37,694 nt of DNA from Opitutia bacterium (GTDB lineage: Bacteria; Verrucomicrobiota; Verrucomicrobiia; Opitutales; UBA953). Shown one piece after another: positions 1 through 7,838 of this stretch. Below the pieces are notes generated by a model. That model had not been told where the DNA came from. It saw nothing but the letters and a program-made list of their open reading frames with translations, and made no database searches. Location: the NCBI GenBank assembly GCA_003569245.1, contig BGOM01000020.1, positions 1 through 37,694 on the forward strand, in the 5' to 3' direction. Made by a program: the position numbers and the translations under genes. Position 1 is the first letter of the stretch. Each line of letters opens with the position of its first letter.

Positions 1-47
1 CCCGCGTCGGATTCGACACAAAGGCGGAAAACGCCGGCGGGTCCGGC

Positions 48-1055
48 TCAGCGGTCCGGGTCGAGGCGGGCGCGGGCGGTATCCTCCTCCGACGGCATCA
101 GCGCGAGCCACTGCGCGGCCTGGTCCTGGGCGGCGAGTTTCTCGGCGACCGTGAGCCGTGACTCGAGCATGCGTAACTCCGCGAAGGTTTTCTCTCGATC
201 CCTGCTCAGGCGAAGCTCGATCAGTTTCCACGCATAAGATAGCTTGAGATCGCGCTCCGCCTGTATCTCGGCGGTAAAGCGGCGCGACATCGCCGCGGCC
301 GCCTCCGCGTCGCCCCGCAGCGCCGCACGGCTCAAGTGTTCGGCGGCCATCCGATGGTTCGGGATCAGCCCGATTAGCCCATCGTCGTAAGCCATGCCCA
401 AGATACGTAGGGCGCCGAGGTCGCCGAGGGCAATCGCTTGCCGAAGATGATCCTCCGCCAGCCTCGATTCTTTTGCATATGCCGAGGCTCTCCGTAGCTG
501 GTCGGTCGGGTTAAGGCTCGCCGTCATGGGCGGCGAGCCCGAGGCCAAGGTCGTGCCGCGGAGGGACTCGGCCTCAAGCATATGAATTTCGCCCAGCACG
601 CGATGGGCCATCGGTTGCCTATGGCCGGCTGCTTTCTCCGCCCATGTCTTGGCCTTCTCGGGGTTTTTACCGGTTCCGATGCCCTTGAGGTGGTAGAGCG
701 AGAGCACCGCCATCGCCCGTGGGCGCTCCGCTTCGGCAGCTTGCGTCATGTATTTGAAAGCCACCTCAGGGTCCAACTTGATGAGGAGATCCTTCGGGCA
801 GTAACGGGTGTGCCTAAGGGCATAGAAATAGGCGGCCAGCGAGTCTTTCTGCTCAGCCTTTTCTAGGAGTTCTCCCGCTGCCGCGTCGGGCGAAACCTTG
901 CAGCAACGTTCGAATGTTTCACTCGGAACGTCGAACCAGGGTACGCTCCGGTAATGCACCCAGAGGTTGAACCACGCCACGAGCACCACGCAGGCGGCCA
1001 TGAAATAAGGGCGGGACTTGACGTAGAGGCGGAGCATCGGGGCCGCGTTATCCAA
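48..1055 (-). CDS. Sel1-repeat (TPR-like) membrane-anchored protein
   Basis: This 335-residue protein has one N-terminal hydrophobic segment (about residues 19-33, FMAACVVLVAWFNLWV) followed by a soluble alpha-helical region. Blocks such as AMAVLSLYHLKGIG with AKTWAEKAA, and GALRILGMAYDDG with AAEHLSRAALRGDAEA, are typical Sel1-like repeats, which act as protein-interaction scaffolds. It is probably anchored in the inner membrane with the repeats outside the cytoplasm. The start is a TTG at 1053-1055, chosen because AGGAG (complement of 1061-1065) lies 5 nt upstream; an ATG at 1037 is the alternative. It is the last gene of the minus-strand run from fabV, 31 nt after the DUF1826 gene. The specific function is unknown. 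Confidence 0.75.
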   Translation of the reverse strand: MDNAAPMLRLYVKSRPYFMAACVVLVAWFNLWVHYRSVPWFDVPSETFERCCKVSPDAAAGELLEKAEQKDSLAAYFYALRHTRYCPKDLLIKLDPEVAFKYMTQAAEAERPRAMAVLSLYHLKGIGTGKNPEKAKTWAEKAAGHRQPMAHRVLGEIHMLEAESLRGTTLASGSPPMTASLNPTDQLRRASAYAKESRLAEDHLRQAIALGDLGALRILGMAYDDGLIGLIPNHRMAAEHLSRAALRGDAEAAAAMSRRFTAEIQAERDLKLSYAWKLIELRLSRDREKTFAELRMLESRLTVAEKLAAQDQAAQWLALMPSEEDTARARLDPDR

Positions 1056-1086
1056 GACTTCTCCTGCGAGAAGGCAAGGGCGGGCC

Positions 1087-1775
1087 TCAGCTGATCAGCA
1101 GCAGGCGAGGTTCCCCGGGCCGATTCACGGGCGCGCGGTGCACGCAGGGCGGCACGGGGCTGCCGGGCCAGCGGGTCGCGATGCGCCAAAGGGCGAAGCG
1201 TCCGAAGGCGTAGGGCTGCGCCCCGGGCCGCGGCGCGTAGTGCGAGTCGTAGCTATGCTCGTGCAGGAACTCCGCGAAGCCTTCGTCGTCCGCCCCGCCG
1301 TATTCCATGAGAAGCTGAGCGCGGATCTCGGTGATCGCGACCTTGAGCAAGGCGTCCTCGTTCGCCAGTCCTTCGCTGCAGGCGCCGAGGTAGGTGCAGA
1401 GCCAGGTGTCGACCTCGACCGGCGCGCTATCGACGTGGAACGACGTGACGTCGGTCGGCACGGCCCCGCGGCGGGGTCCGGCTGGCAGTCGTGGATCAGG
1501 TTCAGCGAAGGCGCGAGGTCATGGGCGCGGAGCAACCGCTGGTCGGCCAGCATCGCCTCCGCGGCGAGCCGCCCCGCCGGCGAGAGCGGGAGCGCCGCCA
1601 GCTCCTCATCGGTCAGCGGCACGATGCCTTGGCCCGCCGGCAGCCGCGCGGCCACCTCGGCGAAATCCCCGGGCAGCGTCCGCTCCCAGCAGAGGGCGTT
1701 CACGCCGTCGGCGAAGGGGGTCGCGAGCAGTTCCTCGAAACCCCGCACCTGGCGGACGCGTCGGACGGCGGCCAT
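1087..1775 (-). CDS. DUF1826-family protein, interrupted by one frameshift
   Basis: The N-terminal part (GFEELLATPFADGVNALCWERTL) is read from ATG 1775, and the C-terminal part (VTSFHVDSAPVEVDTWLCTYLG onward) is in another frame down to 1087. One extra G in the G4 run (plus-strand C4 at 1464-1467) restores an uninterrupted protein of about 229 residues. The order VNLxxWxR-like start, then F-H-x-D, then CTYxG matches my memory of DUF1826, a family of unknown function; this assignment is from pattern memory, not a search. It begins 9 nt after the esterase stop, so the two are co-transcribed. The single homopolymer slip suggests an assembly error rather than a true pseudogene. Confidence 0.6.
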
Positions 1776-1784
1776 CGGCGGCCT

Positions 1785-2690
1785 TCAGCGGAATAGCTGC
1801 TGGCTGAACCAATAGAGCGCGCTCCGCCAATGCGCCGGGTCGTGCCCGTTGCCATCCACGTGCCAGATGTGCGGCACCTCCTTTTCCTTGAGATAAGCAT
1901 GCAGGCCCTGGCTGATACCCAGCAGACCGTCGCGGTTCCCGCAGGAAACCCAGAGCAGCTTGAGCTGAGGCTTGGCCTTGGCCGGCTCGGGGAGGAGCGT
2001 GGCGGGCGGCTTCGTGTTCGGGGCCGCGGAGAAGCCGCCGATCCAGGCGAAGGTCCCGAGGTGCGACAGGCCGAAGTTGAAGGTCTGGCCGCCGCCCATC
2101 GACAGACCGGCGAGCGCCCGTTGCTCGGGCCTGGCGTCGACCCCGTAGTGCCGCTCGACCGCCGGGATGACGTCATCGAGCAGGTCGCGCTCGAAGTTGG
2201 CGAAGGCGGGCGCCGCGGCGTAGATGTCGCCCGTGGCGCGGTCGTCCGGGCGGGCGCGCCCGTTGGGCATCACCACGATCATGGGCCGGGCCTTGCCGGC
2301 CGCGATGAGGTTGTCCAGCAGCGCGTCGACCTTCGCGAACCGTTGCCACTCCCCTTCGTCGCCGCCGATGCCATGCAGGAGGTACAGTACCGGGTAACGT
2401 CGATCCTGGGCGTAACCCGGGGGCGTGTAGACCTTGAGTCGCCGGTTGGTGCCGACGGTCTTCGAGGCGTACTCGAGAATCTCGAGTTTGCCGTGAGGGA
2501 TGTTTTCCTGCCGCTGGAAGATGCTGGCGGGCGCCTCCCCGTAGGCGGGCTTATCGTCCGGCCCGAGCACGATCGGCCGCGTCCGCGCGGTCTTGGCGGC
2601 GGGAGGCGGCGAGGCGGGCTTGCCCTCCTCGGCGGCGGCCGCGGACAAGGGGAGCAGGGTGAGCAGGGTCAGCAGACGGACGGGGCGCAT
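1785..2690 (-). CDS. Secreted esterase, carbohydrate esterase family 1 / esterase D-like
   Basis: The 301-residue protein starts with a signal peptide (MRPVRLLTLLTLLPLSAAAA) and continues into an alpha/beta-hydrolase of the putative-esterase family that includes feruloyl and acetyl-xylan esterases. Visible motifs are the strand with YPVLYLLHGIGGDEGEW (oxyanion-hole HG), the nucleophile elbow GLSMGGG with Ser about residue 197, and a late GHDPAHW that supplies the catalytic His. It probably removes acyl groups from plant or algal polysaccharides outside the cytoplasm. It lies 52 nt downstream of parA and immediately upstream of the DUF1826 gene. The exact substrate cannot be read from the sequence. 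Confidence 0.85.
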   Translation of the reverse strand: MRPVRLLTLLTLLPLSAAAAEEGKPASPPPAAKTARTRPIVLGPDDKPAYGEAPASIFQRQENIPHGKLEILEYASKTVGTNRRLKVYTPPGYAQDRRYPVLYLLHGIGGDEGEWQRFAKVDALLDNLIAAGKARPMIVVMPNGRARPDDRATGDIYAAAPAFANFERDLLDDVIPAVERHYGVDARPEQRALAGLSMGGGQTFNFGLSHLGTFAWIGGFSAAPNTKPPATLLPEPAKAKPQLKLLWVSCGNRDGLLGISQGLHAYLKEKEVPHIWHVDGNGHDPAHWRSALYWFSQQLFR

Positions 2691-2742
2691 GGGGCGGCCA
2701 GGTCAGCATCGCTTGGCCGCGTCGGCAGTCAACCTCCGCGGC

Positions 2743-3519
2743 TCACTTCAGCCCGAAGCGCGCGACGAACTCCTTGGCGAGCGCCTCGTAGGCGACGGCG
2801 CCCGGCGAGTGGACGTCGTACTGGAAGATGGTCTGGCCGTGGCTCGGGCACTCCGACAGGCGGATCGTGCGCGGGATCATCGTCTCCATCACGAGGGCGG
2901 GGAAGTGGGTCTTCACTTCCTCGACGACCTGGCGGGAGAGCTTGGTGCGCACGTCGTACATCGTCATCACGATGCCGCCGACGGTGAGCTTGTCGGTCGC
3001 GCCCGCGGCCTGGAGCTGGTCGACGACGCCGAGGATCTGACCGAGGCCCTCCATCGCGAGGTATTCGGTCTGCAGCGTCACGAGCAGGTGGTCCGAGGCG
3101 CCGAGCGCGTTCATCGAAAGCATGCCGAGCGCGGGCGGGCAGTCGATGAGGATGGCCTTGTACTTGCCGGCGGCGACGAGCGGGGCGAGGGCCTCGCGCA
3201 TACGCCCGAGGTAGTTCTCGGCCTGGGCGAGCTCGGACTCCACCGCGGCGAGGTCGAGCTCGGAGGGAATCAGGTCCAGTTTCTCGGTCGAGGTCGCGAC
3301 GACCATGTCGGCGGCCTTGGCCTCGCCGTGCAGGACGCGGTACATCGAGCGGCCTTCGGTCTTCTCGAGGCCGAGGGCGCTGGTGGCGTTGGCCTGGGCG
3401 TCGAGGTCGATGAGCAGGGTGGGGAGGCCGAGCCGGGCGAGGCCGGCCGCCAGGTTGACGGCGGTGGTCGTCTTGCCGACGCCGCCCTTCTGGTTCGCGA
3501 TGGCGAAGACCTTCGTCAC
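2743..3519 (-). CDS. parA: ParA/Soj-family ATPase
   Basis: A 258-residue MinD/ParA-type P-loop ATPase. The deviant Walker A motif KGGVGKTT is at residues 11-18, Walker A' is LIDLDAQANAT, and Walker B is AILIDCPPALG; the family partitions chromosomes or plasmids by ATP-dependent gradients on DNA. The start is GTG (complement of 3517-3519), only 1 nt after the fabV stop, so translation is probably coupled. No parB or parS-like gene follows: the next gene is an esterase. It may be the chromosomal Soj with ParB elsewhere, or an orphan ParA used to position another cargo. Confidence 0.93.
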   Translation of the reverse strand: MTKVFAIANQKGGVGKTTTAVNLAAGLARLGLPTLLIDLDAQANATSALGLEKTEGRSMYRVLHGEAKAADMVVATSTEKLDLIPSELDLAAVESELAQAENYLGRMREALAPLVAAGKYKAILIDCPPALGMLSMNALGASDHLLVTLQTEYLAMEGLGQILGVVDQLQAAGATDKLTVGGIVMTMYDVRTKLSRQVVEEVKTHFPALVMETMIPRTIRLSECPSHGQTIFQYDVHSPGAVAYEALAKEFVARFGLK

Positions 3520-3520
3520 C

Positions 3521-4723
3521 TTAGGCGTCCTCGATGGGGCGTTCGACCTCGGTCGGCGCCTCGTAGTCGATCCCGGCGACGCCGAAACCGAAGTTCTTAA
3601 GGAAGTCGGACTGGTAGCCCGCGAAGTCGGCGTGCCCGTCGAAGGTCTCGGTGGTCACCTGCGGCCAGACGTCGAAGACCGCCTTCTGCACGTCGGGCGC
3701 CATCTCCCAGTCGTCGATGCGCACGCGCCCTTGGTCGTCGAAGTCGAGGGCGTTGCCGTTGTACATCTGCTTCTCGAAGAGGCGCTGGATCTGCTCGATG
3801 CAGCCTTCGTGCGTGCCCTTCGCCTTCATGATCTTGAACAGCAGGGAGACGTAGAGGGGGACGACGGGGATGGCGGAGCTGGCCTGGGTGACGACGGCCT
3901 TGTTCACGGACACGAAGGCCCGGCCGCGGTGGAGCTTCATCAGGGCGTCGATCTTGCGGCCGGCGCGCTCGAGGTCCTCCTTGGCCTTGCCGATGGTGCC
4001 GTCCTTGTAGATCGGCCAGGTCACCTGGGGCCCGATGTAGGAGTAGGCGACCGTCTGGCAGCCTTCCTTCAGGACGCCGGCGCCGTCGAGGGCGTTCATC
4101 CAGAGTTCCCAGTCCTCGCCGCCCATGACCTTGACCGTCTGGGCGATATCGTCCGCCGAGGCGGTCTCGAGGGTCACGTCGTTCACGACCTTCCGGTCGG
4201 TATCGAGGTTCTTGGCGTGGAAGGGCGCGCCGGTCGGCTTGAGGACGGACTTGTAGGTGACGCCATCCGGCGCGGTGCGACGCGGGGAGGCGAGCGAGTA
4301 GACGACGAGGTCGACCTTCCCGCCGGGCATCTTCGCCTTGATGTCGGCGATCACCTGCGCCTTGAGCTCCGCGGAGAAGGCGTCGCCGTTCAGCGAGAAG
4401 GCCTTGAGGCCGGCTTTCTTCGCCTCGGCGTGGAAGCCGGCGGTGTTGTACCAGCCGGGCGAGCCGGGCTTATCGCCCTCGCCGTTGCGTTCGAAGAAGA
4501 CGCCCAGCGTGGCCGCGCCGGAGCCGAAGGCGGCCGCGATGCGGGAGGAGAGGCCGTAGCCGGTGGAGGCACCGATCACCAGGACGGACTTCGGGCCGTC
4601 CTTCAGGGCGGGCCGGGACTTCACGTGGGCGATCTGTTCGCGGACGTGCGCGGCGCAGCCCTCGGGGTGGGAGGTGATGCAGATGAACCCGCGGACACGG
4701 GGCTTCAGGACTTGCAGGGACAT
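3521..4723 (-). CDS. fabV: FabV-type enoyl-ACP reductase / trans-2-enoyl-CoA reductase (NADH)
   Basis: The 400-residue protein catalyses the last reduction of each fatty-acid elongation cycle, using NADH. The start ATG 4721-4723 gives the family N terminus MSLQVLKPRVRGFICITSHP; an in-frame upstream ATG at 4759 would add 12 low-complexity residues and is rejected. The nucleotide-binding region is VLVIGASTGYGLSSR, and the FabV active-site spacing Tyr-X8-Lys is present in IYKDGTIGKAK. Length equals that of known FabV enzymes, which are insensitive to triclosan compared with FabI. It heads the minus-strand operon and is followed by parA at 1 nt. A repeat array lies just upstream, so its promoter must sit inside or close to that array. 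Confidence 0.95.
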   Translation of the reverse strand: MSLQVLKPRVRGFICITSHPEGCAAHVREQIAHVKSRPALKDGPKSVLVIGASTGYGLSSRIAAAFGSGAATLGVFFERNGEGDKPGSPGWYNTAGFHAEAKKAGLKAFSLNGDAFSAELKAQVIADIKAKMPGGKVDLVVYSLASPRRTAPDGVTYKSVLKPTGAPFHAKNLDTDRKVVNDVTLETASADDIAQTVKVMGGEDWELWMNALDGAGVLKEGCQTVAYSYIGPQVTWPIYKDGTIGKAKEDLERAGRKIDALMKLHRGRAFVSVNKAVVTQASSAIPVVPLYVSLLFKIMKAKGTHEGCIEQIQRLFEKQMYNGNALDFDDQGRVRIDDWEMAPDVQKAVFDVWPQVTTETFDGHADFAGYQSDFLKNFGFGVAGIDYEAPTEVERPIEDA

Positions 4724-4792
4724 GGGGATACCTTTGGAGGGGGAGGGGGAGGGGTTCAAGAGAGAAGGGGGCGGGAGAAGGAGGGCAGGGTG

Positions 4793-4866
4793 GAGTGCTG
4801 AATCGAGGACGGAGTACGGAGTACAGAGTGCGGAGTACGTAGGACGGAGTCCAGAGGGCAGAGTCT
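4793..4866 (+). repeat. Repeat array A1 (7/12-nt units, plus orientation)
   Basis: A degenerate tandem array opening with GAGTGCTGAATCGA, then heptads such as GGAGTAC, AGAGTGC and GGAGTAC. It is the left arm of an inward-facing pair with A2, in the divergent region between fabV and the aminotransferase gene. The 84-nt spacer 4867-4950 holds no credible gene. Confidence 0.85.
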
Positions 4867-4950
4867 ATGATCAAGCGGCAGCGACGAAGGCTACTTCCCG
4901 CACGATTCACCCTTCCCCGACTCCGGTCCCTTTGTTGCTTCGGGGCTCTT

Positions 4951-5046
4951 GTGCTCATCGATTCAGCCCTCGATTCAGCCCCCTGTACTCGATTCAGCAC
5001 TCTGTACTCTGTGCTCTGTACTTCAGACTCCATAGTCGATACTCTC
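4951..5046 (-). repeat. Repeat array A2 (7/12-nt units, minus orientation)
   Basis: Read on minus it contains AGAGTACAGAGTGCTGAATC followed by 12-mers GGGCTGAATCGA. It is the mirror of A1 and ends 5 nt before the aminotransferase ATG, so it forms nearly the whole upstream region of that gene. Confidence 0.85.
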
Positions 5047-5051
5047 TTCAA

Positions 5052-6221
5052 ATGTTCAGCTCGCGGCTCGCCTTTGCGGATTCTCCCAACGCCCTCAGCC
5101 AGGCCAAGGAGAAGCGACTCGCCGCCGGACTGCCGCTGGTCGATCTCGCGGATACCAATCCGGCGAACGCGGGCTTCGCCTGGTCCGCCGCCGAGCTGGG
5201 TCCGTTGCTGCGCCGCGATGGCATCCAGCGGCAGGATCCGGACCCGCGCGGCCTGCCCGCGGCCCGCACCGCGGTCGCCGATTATTACGCCGCCCGCGGA
5301 CAGCGCGTAGCCCTCGACCGGATCTTCCTCTCCGCCAGCACCAGCGAGGGTTACGCCTGGGTCTTCAAGCTCCTGTGCAACCCGGGCGACGAACTCCTCG
5401 TGCCTGAGCCGGCCTACCCGCTGCTCGAGGTCATCGCCGCGCTCGAGGGGGTGACCTTGCGTCCGTACCGCCTCGTCCCGCTCGCGGGCGAATGGGTCAT
5501 CGACACGGCCACGCTCACGATGGGCCGGCAGACGCGCGGGATCCTCTGCATCAACCCGTCGAACCCGACCGGAGCGTTCGTCGGTCGTCGCGATCGTGAT
5601 GTCCTCCGCGGCTTCGCGCTGAAGCACGGCCTCGCGCTGGTCTGCGACGAGGTCTTCCTCGATTACCCGGCCGAGGGGACGGTCTCCCCGGGGACTTGGG
5701 TCGGCGAGTCCCAGGTGCCGATGCTCGTCCTCAGCGGCTTGTCGAAGGTCGCCCTGGCGCCGCAGCTCAAGCTCGGCTGGGTCGTGACCGCCGGTCCGGC
5801 CGATTTCATTCGCGAGGCCGGCCGTCGGCTCGAGCATGTCGCCGACGCCTTCCTTTCCGTGAATACGCCGGTGCAACTGGCGGCGGTCGACCTGCTGCGT
5901 CGCGCCGAGCCGCTCCGGGCGGCCGTCCGGGCCCGCGTCGCCCAGAACGAGGCCGCCTTGCGCGCCTGGGTCGCCGCCTGCGGTCAGCCCTGCTCCGTCC
6001 TGCCTCGCCCCGCGGGCTGGTCGGCGATCCTCGCCCTGCCTCCCGGGGTCGCCGAGGAGCGCGTCCTTCTGCGCGGGGTGGAGGAGGGGGTCTGGGCCCA
6101 TCCGGGTTATTTCTACGGGATGCCCGCGAGCACTCCTTGCGTGGTTTTGAGCCTTTTGACCAATCCGGACGCGTTTTCCCAGGGTTTGGCGGCTTTGGAC
6201 CGGGCTTTGCGCCGGAGCTGA
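5052..6221 (+). CDS. PLP-dependent class I/II aminotransferase
   Basis: A 389-residue fold-type I aminotransferase of the aspartate-aminotransferase superfamily. Motifs include the helix-cap SASTSEGYAWVFKLLCNPGD, the substrate/PLP loop CINPSNPTGA, the PLP-ring Asp in VCDEVFLDYP, and the Schiff-base Lys about residue 232 in SGLSKVALAPQLKLGW. The substrate is not determinable; the form resembles alanine or aromatic aminotransferases. ATG 5052 is chosen because the family N terminus begins there, while the longer open frame upstream only reads through repeat array A2. rpmB follows 71 nt later on the same strand. Confidence 0.9.
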   Translation: MFSSRLAFADSPNALSQAKEKRLAAGLPLVDLADTNPANAGFAWSAAELGPLLRRDGIQRQDPDPRGLPAARTAVADYYAARGQRVALDRIFLSASTSEGYAWVFKLLCNPGDELLVPEPAYPLLEVIAALEGVTLRPYRLVPLAGEWVIDTATLTMGRQTRGILCINPSNPTGAFVGRRDRDVLRGFALKHGLALVCDEVFLDYPAEGTVSPGTWVGESQVPMLVLSGLSKVALAPQLKLGWVVTAGPADFIREAGRRLEHVADAFLSVNTPVQLAAVDLLRRAEPLRAAVRARVAQNEAALRAWVAACGQPCSVLPRPAGWSAILALPPGVAEERVLLRGVEEGVWAHPGYFYGMPASTPCVVLSLLTNPDAFSQGLAALDRALRRS

Positions 6222-6292
6222 AAGGGTCACTTACCTCTTGCCAAGCGTCCCGGCAGTCCTTTGCTCCGACTTTCCAAAGGAGCTCGAACACC

Positions 6293-6523
6293 ATGTCCCG
6301 TATCTGCAGCGTCACCGGCAAGCGCCCCGTCAAGGGCCGCCGTATCATTCACCGCGGTCAGTCCAAGAAGAGCGGCGGCATCGGCTTCCAGCTGGTCAAG
6401 CAGACCAAGCGCACGTTCAGCCCGAACGTCCAGCGCATCCGCGTCCTTCAGCCCAACGGCAGCGTCAAGCGCCAGTGGGTCTCGGTCAAGGCCCTCAAGG
6501 CCGGCCTCGTCACCAAGGCCTAA
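6293..6523 (+). CDS. rpmB: 50S ribosomal protein L28
   Basis: A 76-residue basic protein whose N terminus SRICSVTGKRPVKGRR is diagnostic of bL28; RTFSPNVQRIRV in the middle is also a family signature. It binds 23S rRNA in the large subunit near the E site. A clear Shine-Dalgarno AAAGGAG lies about 10 nt upstream of ATG 6293, one of the few strong ones in the window. A TTGCCA at 6238-6243 could be a -35 element of its own promoter. A strong intrinsic terminator follows at 6544-6570. Confidence 0.97.
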   Translation: MSRICSVTGKRPVKGRRIIHRGQSKKSGGIGFQLVKQTKRTFSPNVQRIRVLQPNGSVKRQWVSVKALKAGLVTKA

Positions 6524-6543
6524 GTCCCCGCACAGGACCGATC

Positions 6544-6570
6544 AAGCCCGCCGACCTCGGCGGGCTTTTT
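6544..6570 (+). terminator. Rho-independent terminator of rpmB
   Basis: Perfect inverted repeat AAGCCCGCCGA (6544-6554) and TCGGCGGGCTT (6557-6567), followed by a T run to 6570. It lies 20 nt after the rpmB stop and before the convergent dgkA end. Confidence 0.92.
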
Positions 6571-6583
6571 CATGCCCGGGCGT

Positions 6584-6982
6584 TCAGGCCCCGAACTTCT
6601 GCCAGAGGATCGTGCCCCAGACGGCCAGGGCGATCACGATGGTCAGGAAGACGGCGGCGCTCCCCATGTCCTTGGCCCGCTTGGCCAGGGGGTGGCGTTC
6701 CAGGGAGATGTGGTCGGTGTTCGCCTCGATGGCCGAGTTGATGAGCTCGACGATCAGGATGAGCTGGAGCACGGAGAAGAGCAGGGCGCGCTCGGATAAC
6801 GTCACCGGGATGAACCAGGCGGCGACCGAGAGGGGGACGACCAGGATCAGCTCCTGCTTGAAAGCCTCCTCGTGCTTGGCCGCGGCTTTCAGGCCGTCCC
6901 AGGTGTAGCGGAGGGCATTGACGATGCGGGAGAGGCCCCCCTTGGATTTCATCGCCTCGCCGTAAGGCTCCGGGTTTTGCAT
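6584..6982 (-). CDS. dgkA: Diacylglycerol / undecaprenol kinase family membrane protein
   Basis: A small integral-membrane kinase of 132 residues. The amphipathic N terminus (NALRYTWDGLKAAAKHEEAFKQE) leads into three hydrophobic segments. The conserved acidic residues are in EEAFKQE and ELINSAIEANTDHI, with AKDMGSAAVF before the last helix, all typical of the DgkA family that phosphorylates diacylglycerol or undecaprenol at the inner membrane. The start ATG 6980-6982 is preferred over an upstream ATG at 7024 because a promoter (-10 TAGACA at 6990-6995) lies between them. It is convergent with rpmB and divergent from rpoZ. Confidence 0.92.
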   Translation of the reverse strand: MQNPEPYGEAMKSKGGLSRIVNALRYTWDGLKAAAKHEEAFKQELILVVPLSVAAWFIPVTLSERALLFSVLQLILIVELINSAIEANTDHISLERHPLAKRAKDMGSAAVFLTIVIALAVWGTILWQKFGA

Positions 6983-6989
6983 GGAAGGG

Positions 6990-7018
6990 TGTCTAGGCCC
7001 GCGAAAATGGCAGGGCAA
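6990..7018 (-). promoter_or_regulatory. Predicted dgkA promoter
   Basis: On minus: TTGCCC (7013-7018), 17-nt spacer, TAGACA (6990-6995), then 7 nt to the ATG. This is one member of the recurrent short-leader promoter form in this window. Confidence 0.55.
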
Positions 7019-7046
7019 AGGCATTTTTCGGGGGTCCAGAAAGCGC

Positions 7047-7074
7047 TTGCCAGCAAGGGGGGCTGCCCTAGGTT
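7047..7074 (+). promoter_or_regulatory. Predicted rpoZ-smpB-trmL promoter
   Basis: TTGCCA (7047-7052), 16-nt spacer, TAGGTT (7069-7074). The start codon is 27 nt downstream, and no clear Shine-Dalgarno lies between them. Confidence 0.55.
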
Positions 7075-7101
7075 CTTCGGTTCCCTAGTCGGGAAACCAC
7101 C

Positions 7102-7320
7102 ATGCGCGACGAATACCTGCAAGAAGCCCGGAAGAAAATCACCGATCCGAACATCCTGATCAACGTGGTCTCGAAGCGCGTGAAGCAGCTCCGCAGCGGC
7201 GCCAACCCGCTCATCGAATCCCTGGAAAAACTCGCCCTCGAGGACATCGCCCTGCGCGAGATCATCGAGGACCGTATCACCTGGGAGTTCGCCCCCGAAG
7301 AGCCGACCACCCAGGCCTAA
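7102..7320 (+). CDS. rpoZ: RNA polymerase omega subunit
   Basis: A 72-residue protein, MRDEYLQEARKKI at the N terminus, then NVVSKRVKQLRSGANPLIE and the helix ALREIIEDRITWEF. This is the short omega form I associate with Verrucomicrobia, compared with about 90 residues in E. coli. Omega binds the beta' subunit and helps assemble RNA polymerase. smpB follows 50 nt downstream in the same direction. Confidence 0.88.
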   Translation: MRDEYLQEARKKITDPNILINVVSKRVKQLRSGANPLIESLEKLALEDIALREIIEDRITWEFAPEEPTTQA

Positions 7321-7370
7321 GCCCGGGACGGTCCTTGCCGGCCGCCGGCGCGCCGCCCTCCTGTTCACCG

Positions 7371-7838
7371 ATGGCCGCTCGCCGCGAACAATCCTTGCCC
7401 GAGGTCAGCAACCCGAAGGCGGGGCGCGATTATTTCATCGGACCGACCTATGAGGCCGGCCTGATGCTGCTCGGCACCGAGGTCAAGGCGCTCCGCCTCG
7501 GTCGCGCGAACATCGCCGACGCTTTCATTCGCATCAGCCCGAAGGGCCCGATGCTCTACCACGCGCACATCGCGGAGTACGATTTCGGCAACCTCAACAA
7601 CCACGCGACCTACCGGCCGCGCAAGCTCCTGCTCAAGCAGGCCGAGATCGCCAAGATCGCGGGCGAGGTGCAGTCGGGCGGCGCCGCCATCGTCCCGCTC
7701 AAGATCTACTTCAAGCACGGGCTCGCCAAGTGCCTGCTCACGGTCGGCAAGGGCAAGAAGCAGCACGACAAGCGGCACGACATCAAGGAACGCGACGCCA
7801 AGCGCGAGATCTCGCGCGCGCTGAGCCGCCGCCGGTGA
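7371..7838 (+). CDS. smpB: SsrA (tmRNA)-binding protein SmpB
   Basis: A 155-residue protein essential for trans-translation, delivering tmRNA to stalled ribosomes. Hallmarks are GLMLLGTEVKALRLGRANIADAF (seen as LGTEVKALR), the RPRKLLLKQAEI block, and the basic C-terminal tail GKKQHDKRHDIKERDAKREI that enters the decoding centre. ATG 7371 is preferred; an upstream TTG at 7335 would add an unconserved proline-rich extension. The last codons overlap the trmL start (GTGA). The tmRNA gene itself is not in the window. Confidence 0.96.
   Translation: MAARREQSLPEVSNPKAGRDYFIGPTYEAGLMLLGTEVKALRLGRANIADAFIRISPKGPMLYHAHIAEYDFGNLNNHATYRPRKLLLKQAEIAKIAGEVQSGGAAIVPLKIYFKHGLAKCLLTVGKGKKQHDKRHDIKERDAKREISRALSRRR

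Noticed and set aside
22..38. Intrinsic terminator after the Sel1 gene (GGCG-GAAAA-CGCC).
   Set aside because: Only a 4-bp stem and no clear T run on the relevant strand.
4793..5046. CRISPR array, because of regularly repeated units.
   Set aside because: Units are 7 or 12 nt, tandem and degenerate, without unique spacers or cas genes.
4470..6230. Long minus-strand open frame (586 codons) across the aminotransferase gene.
   Set aside because: It lies antisense to a clear aminotransferase and its product is arginine/glycine-rich shadow sequence plus translated repeat arrays.
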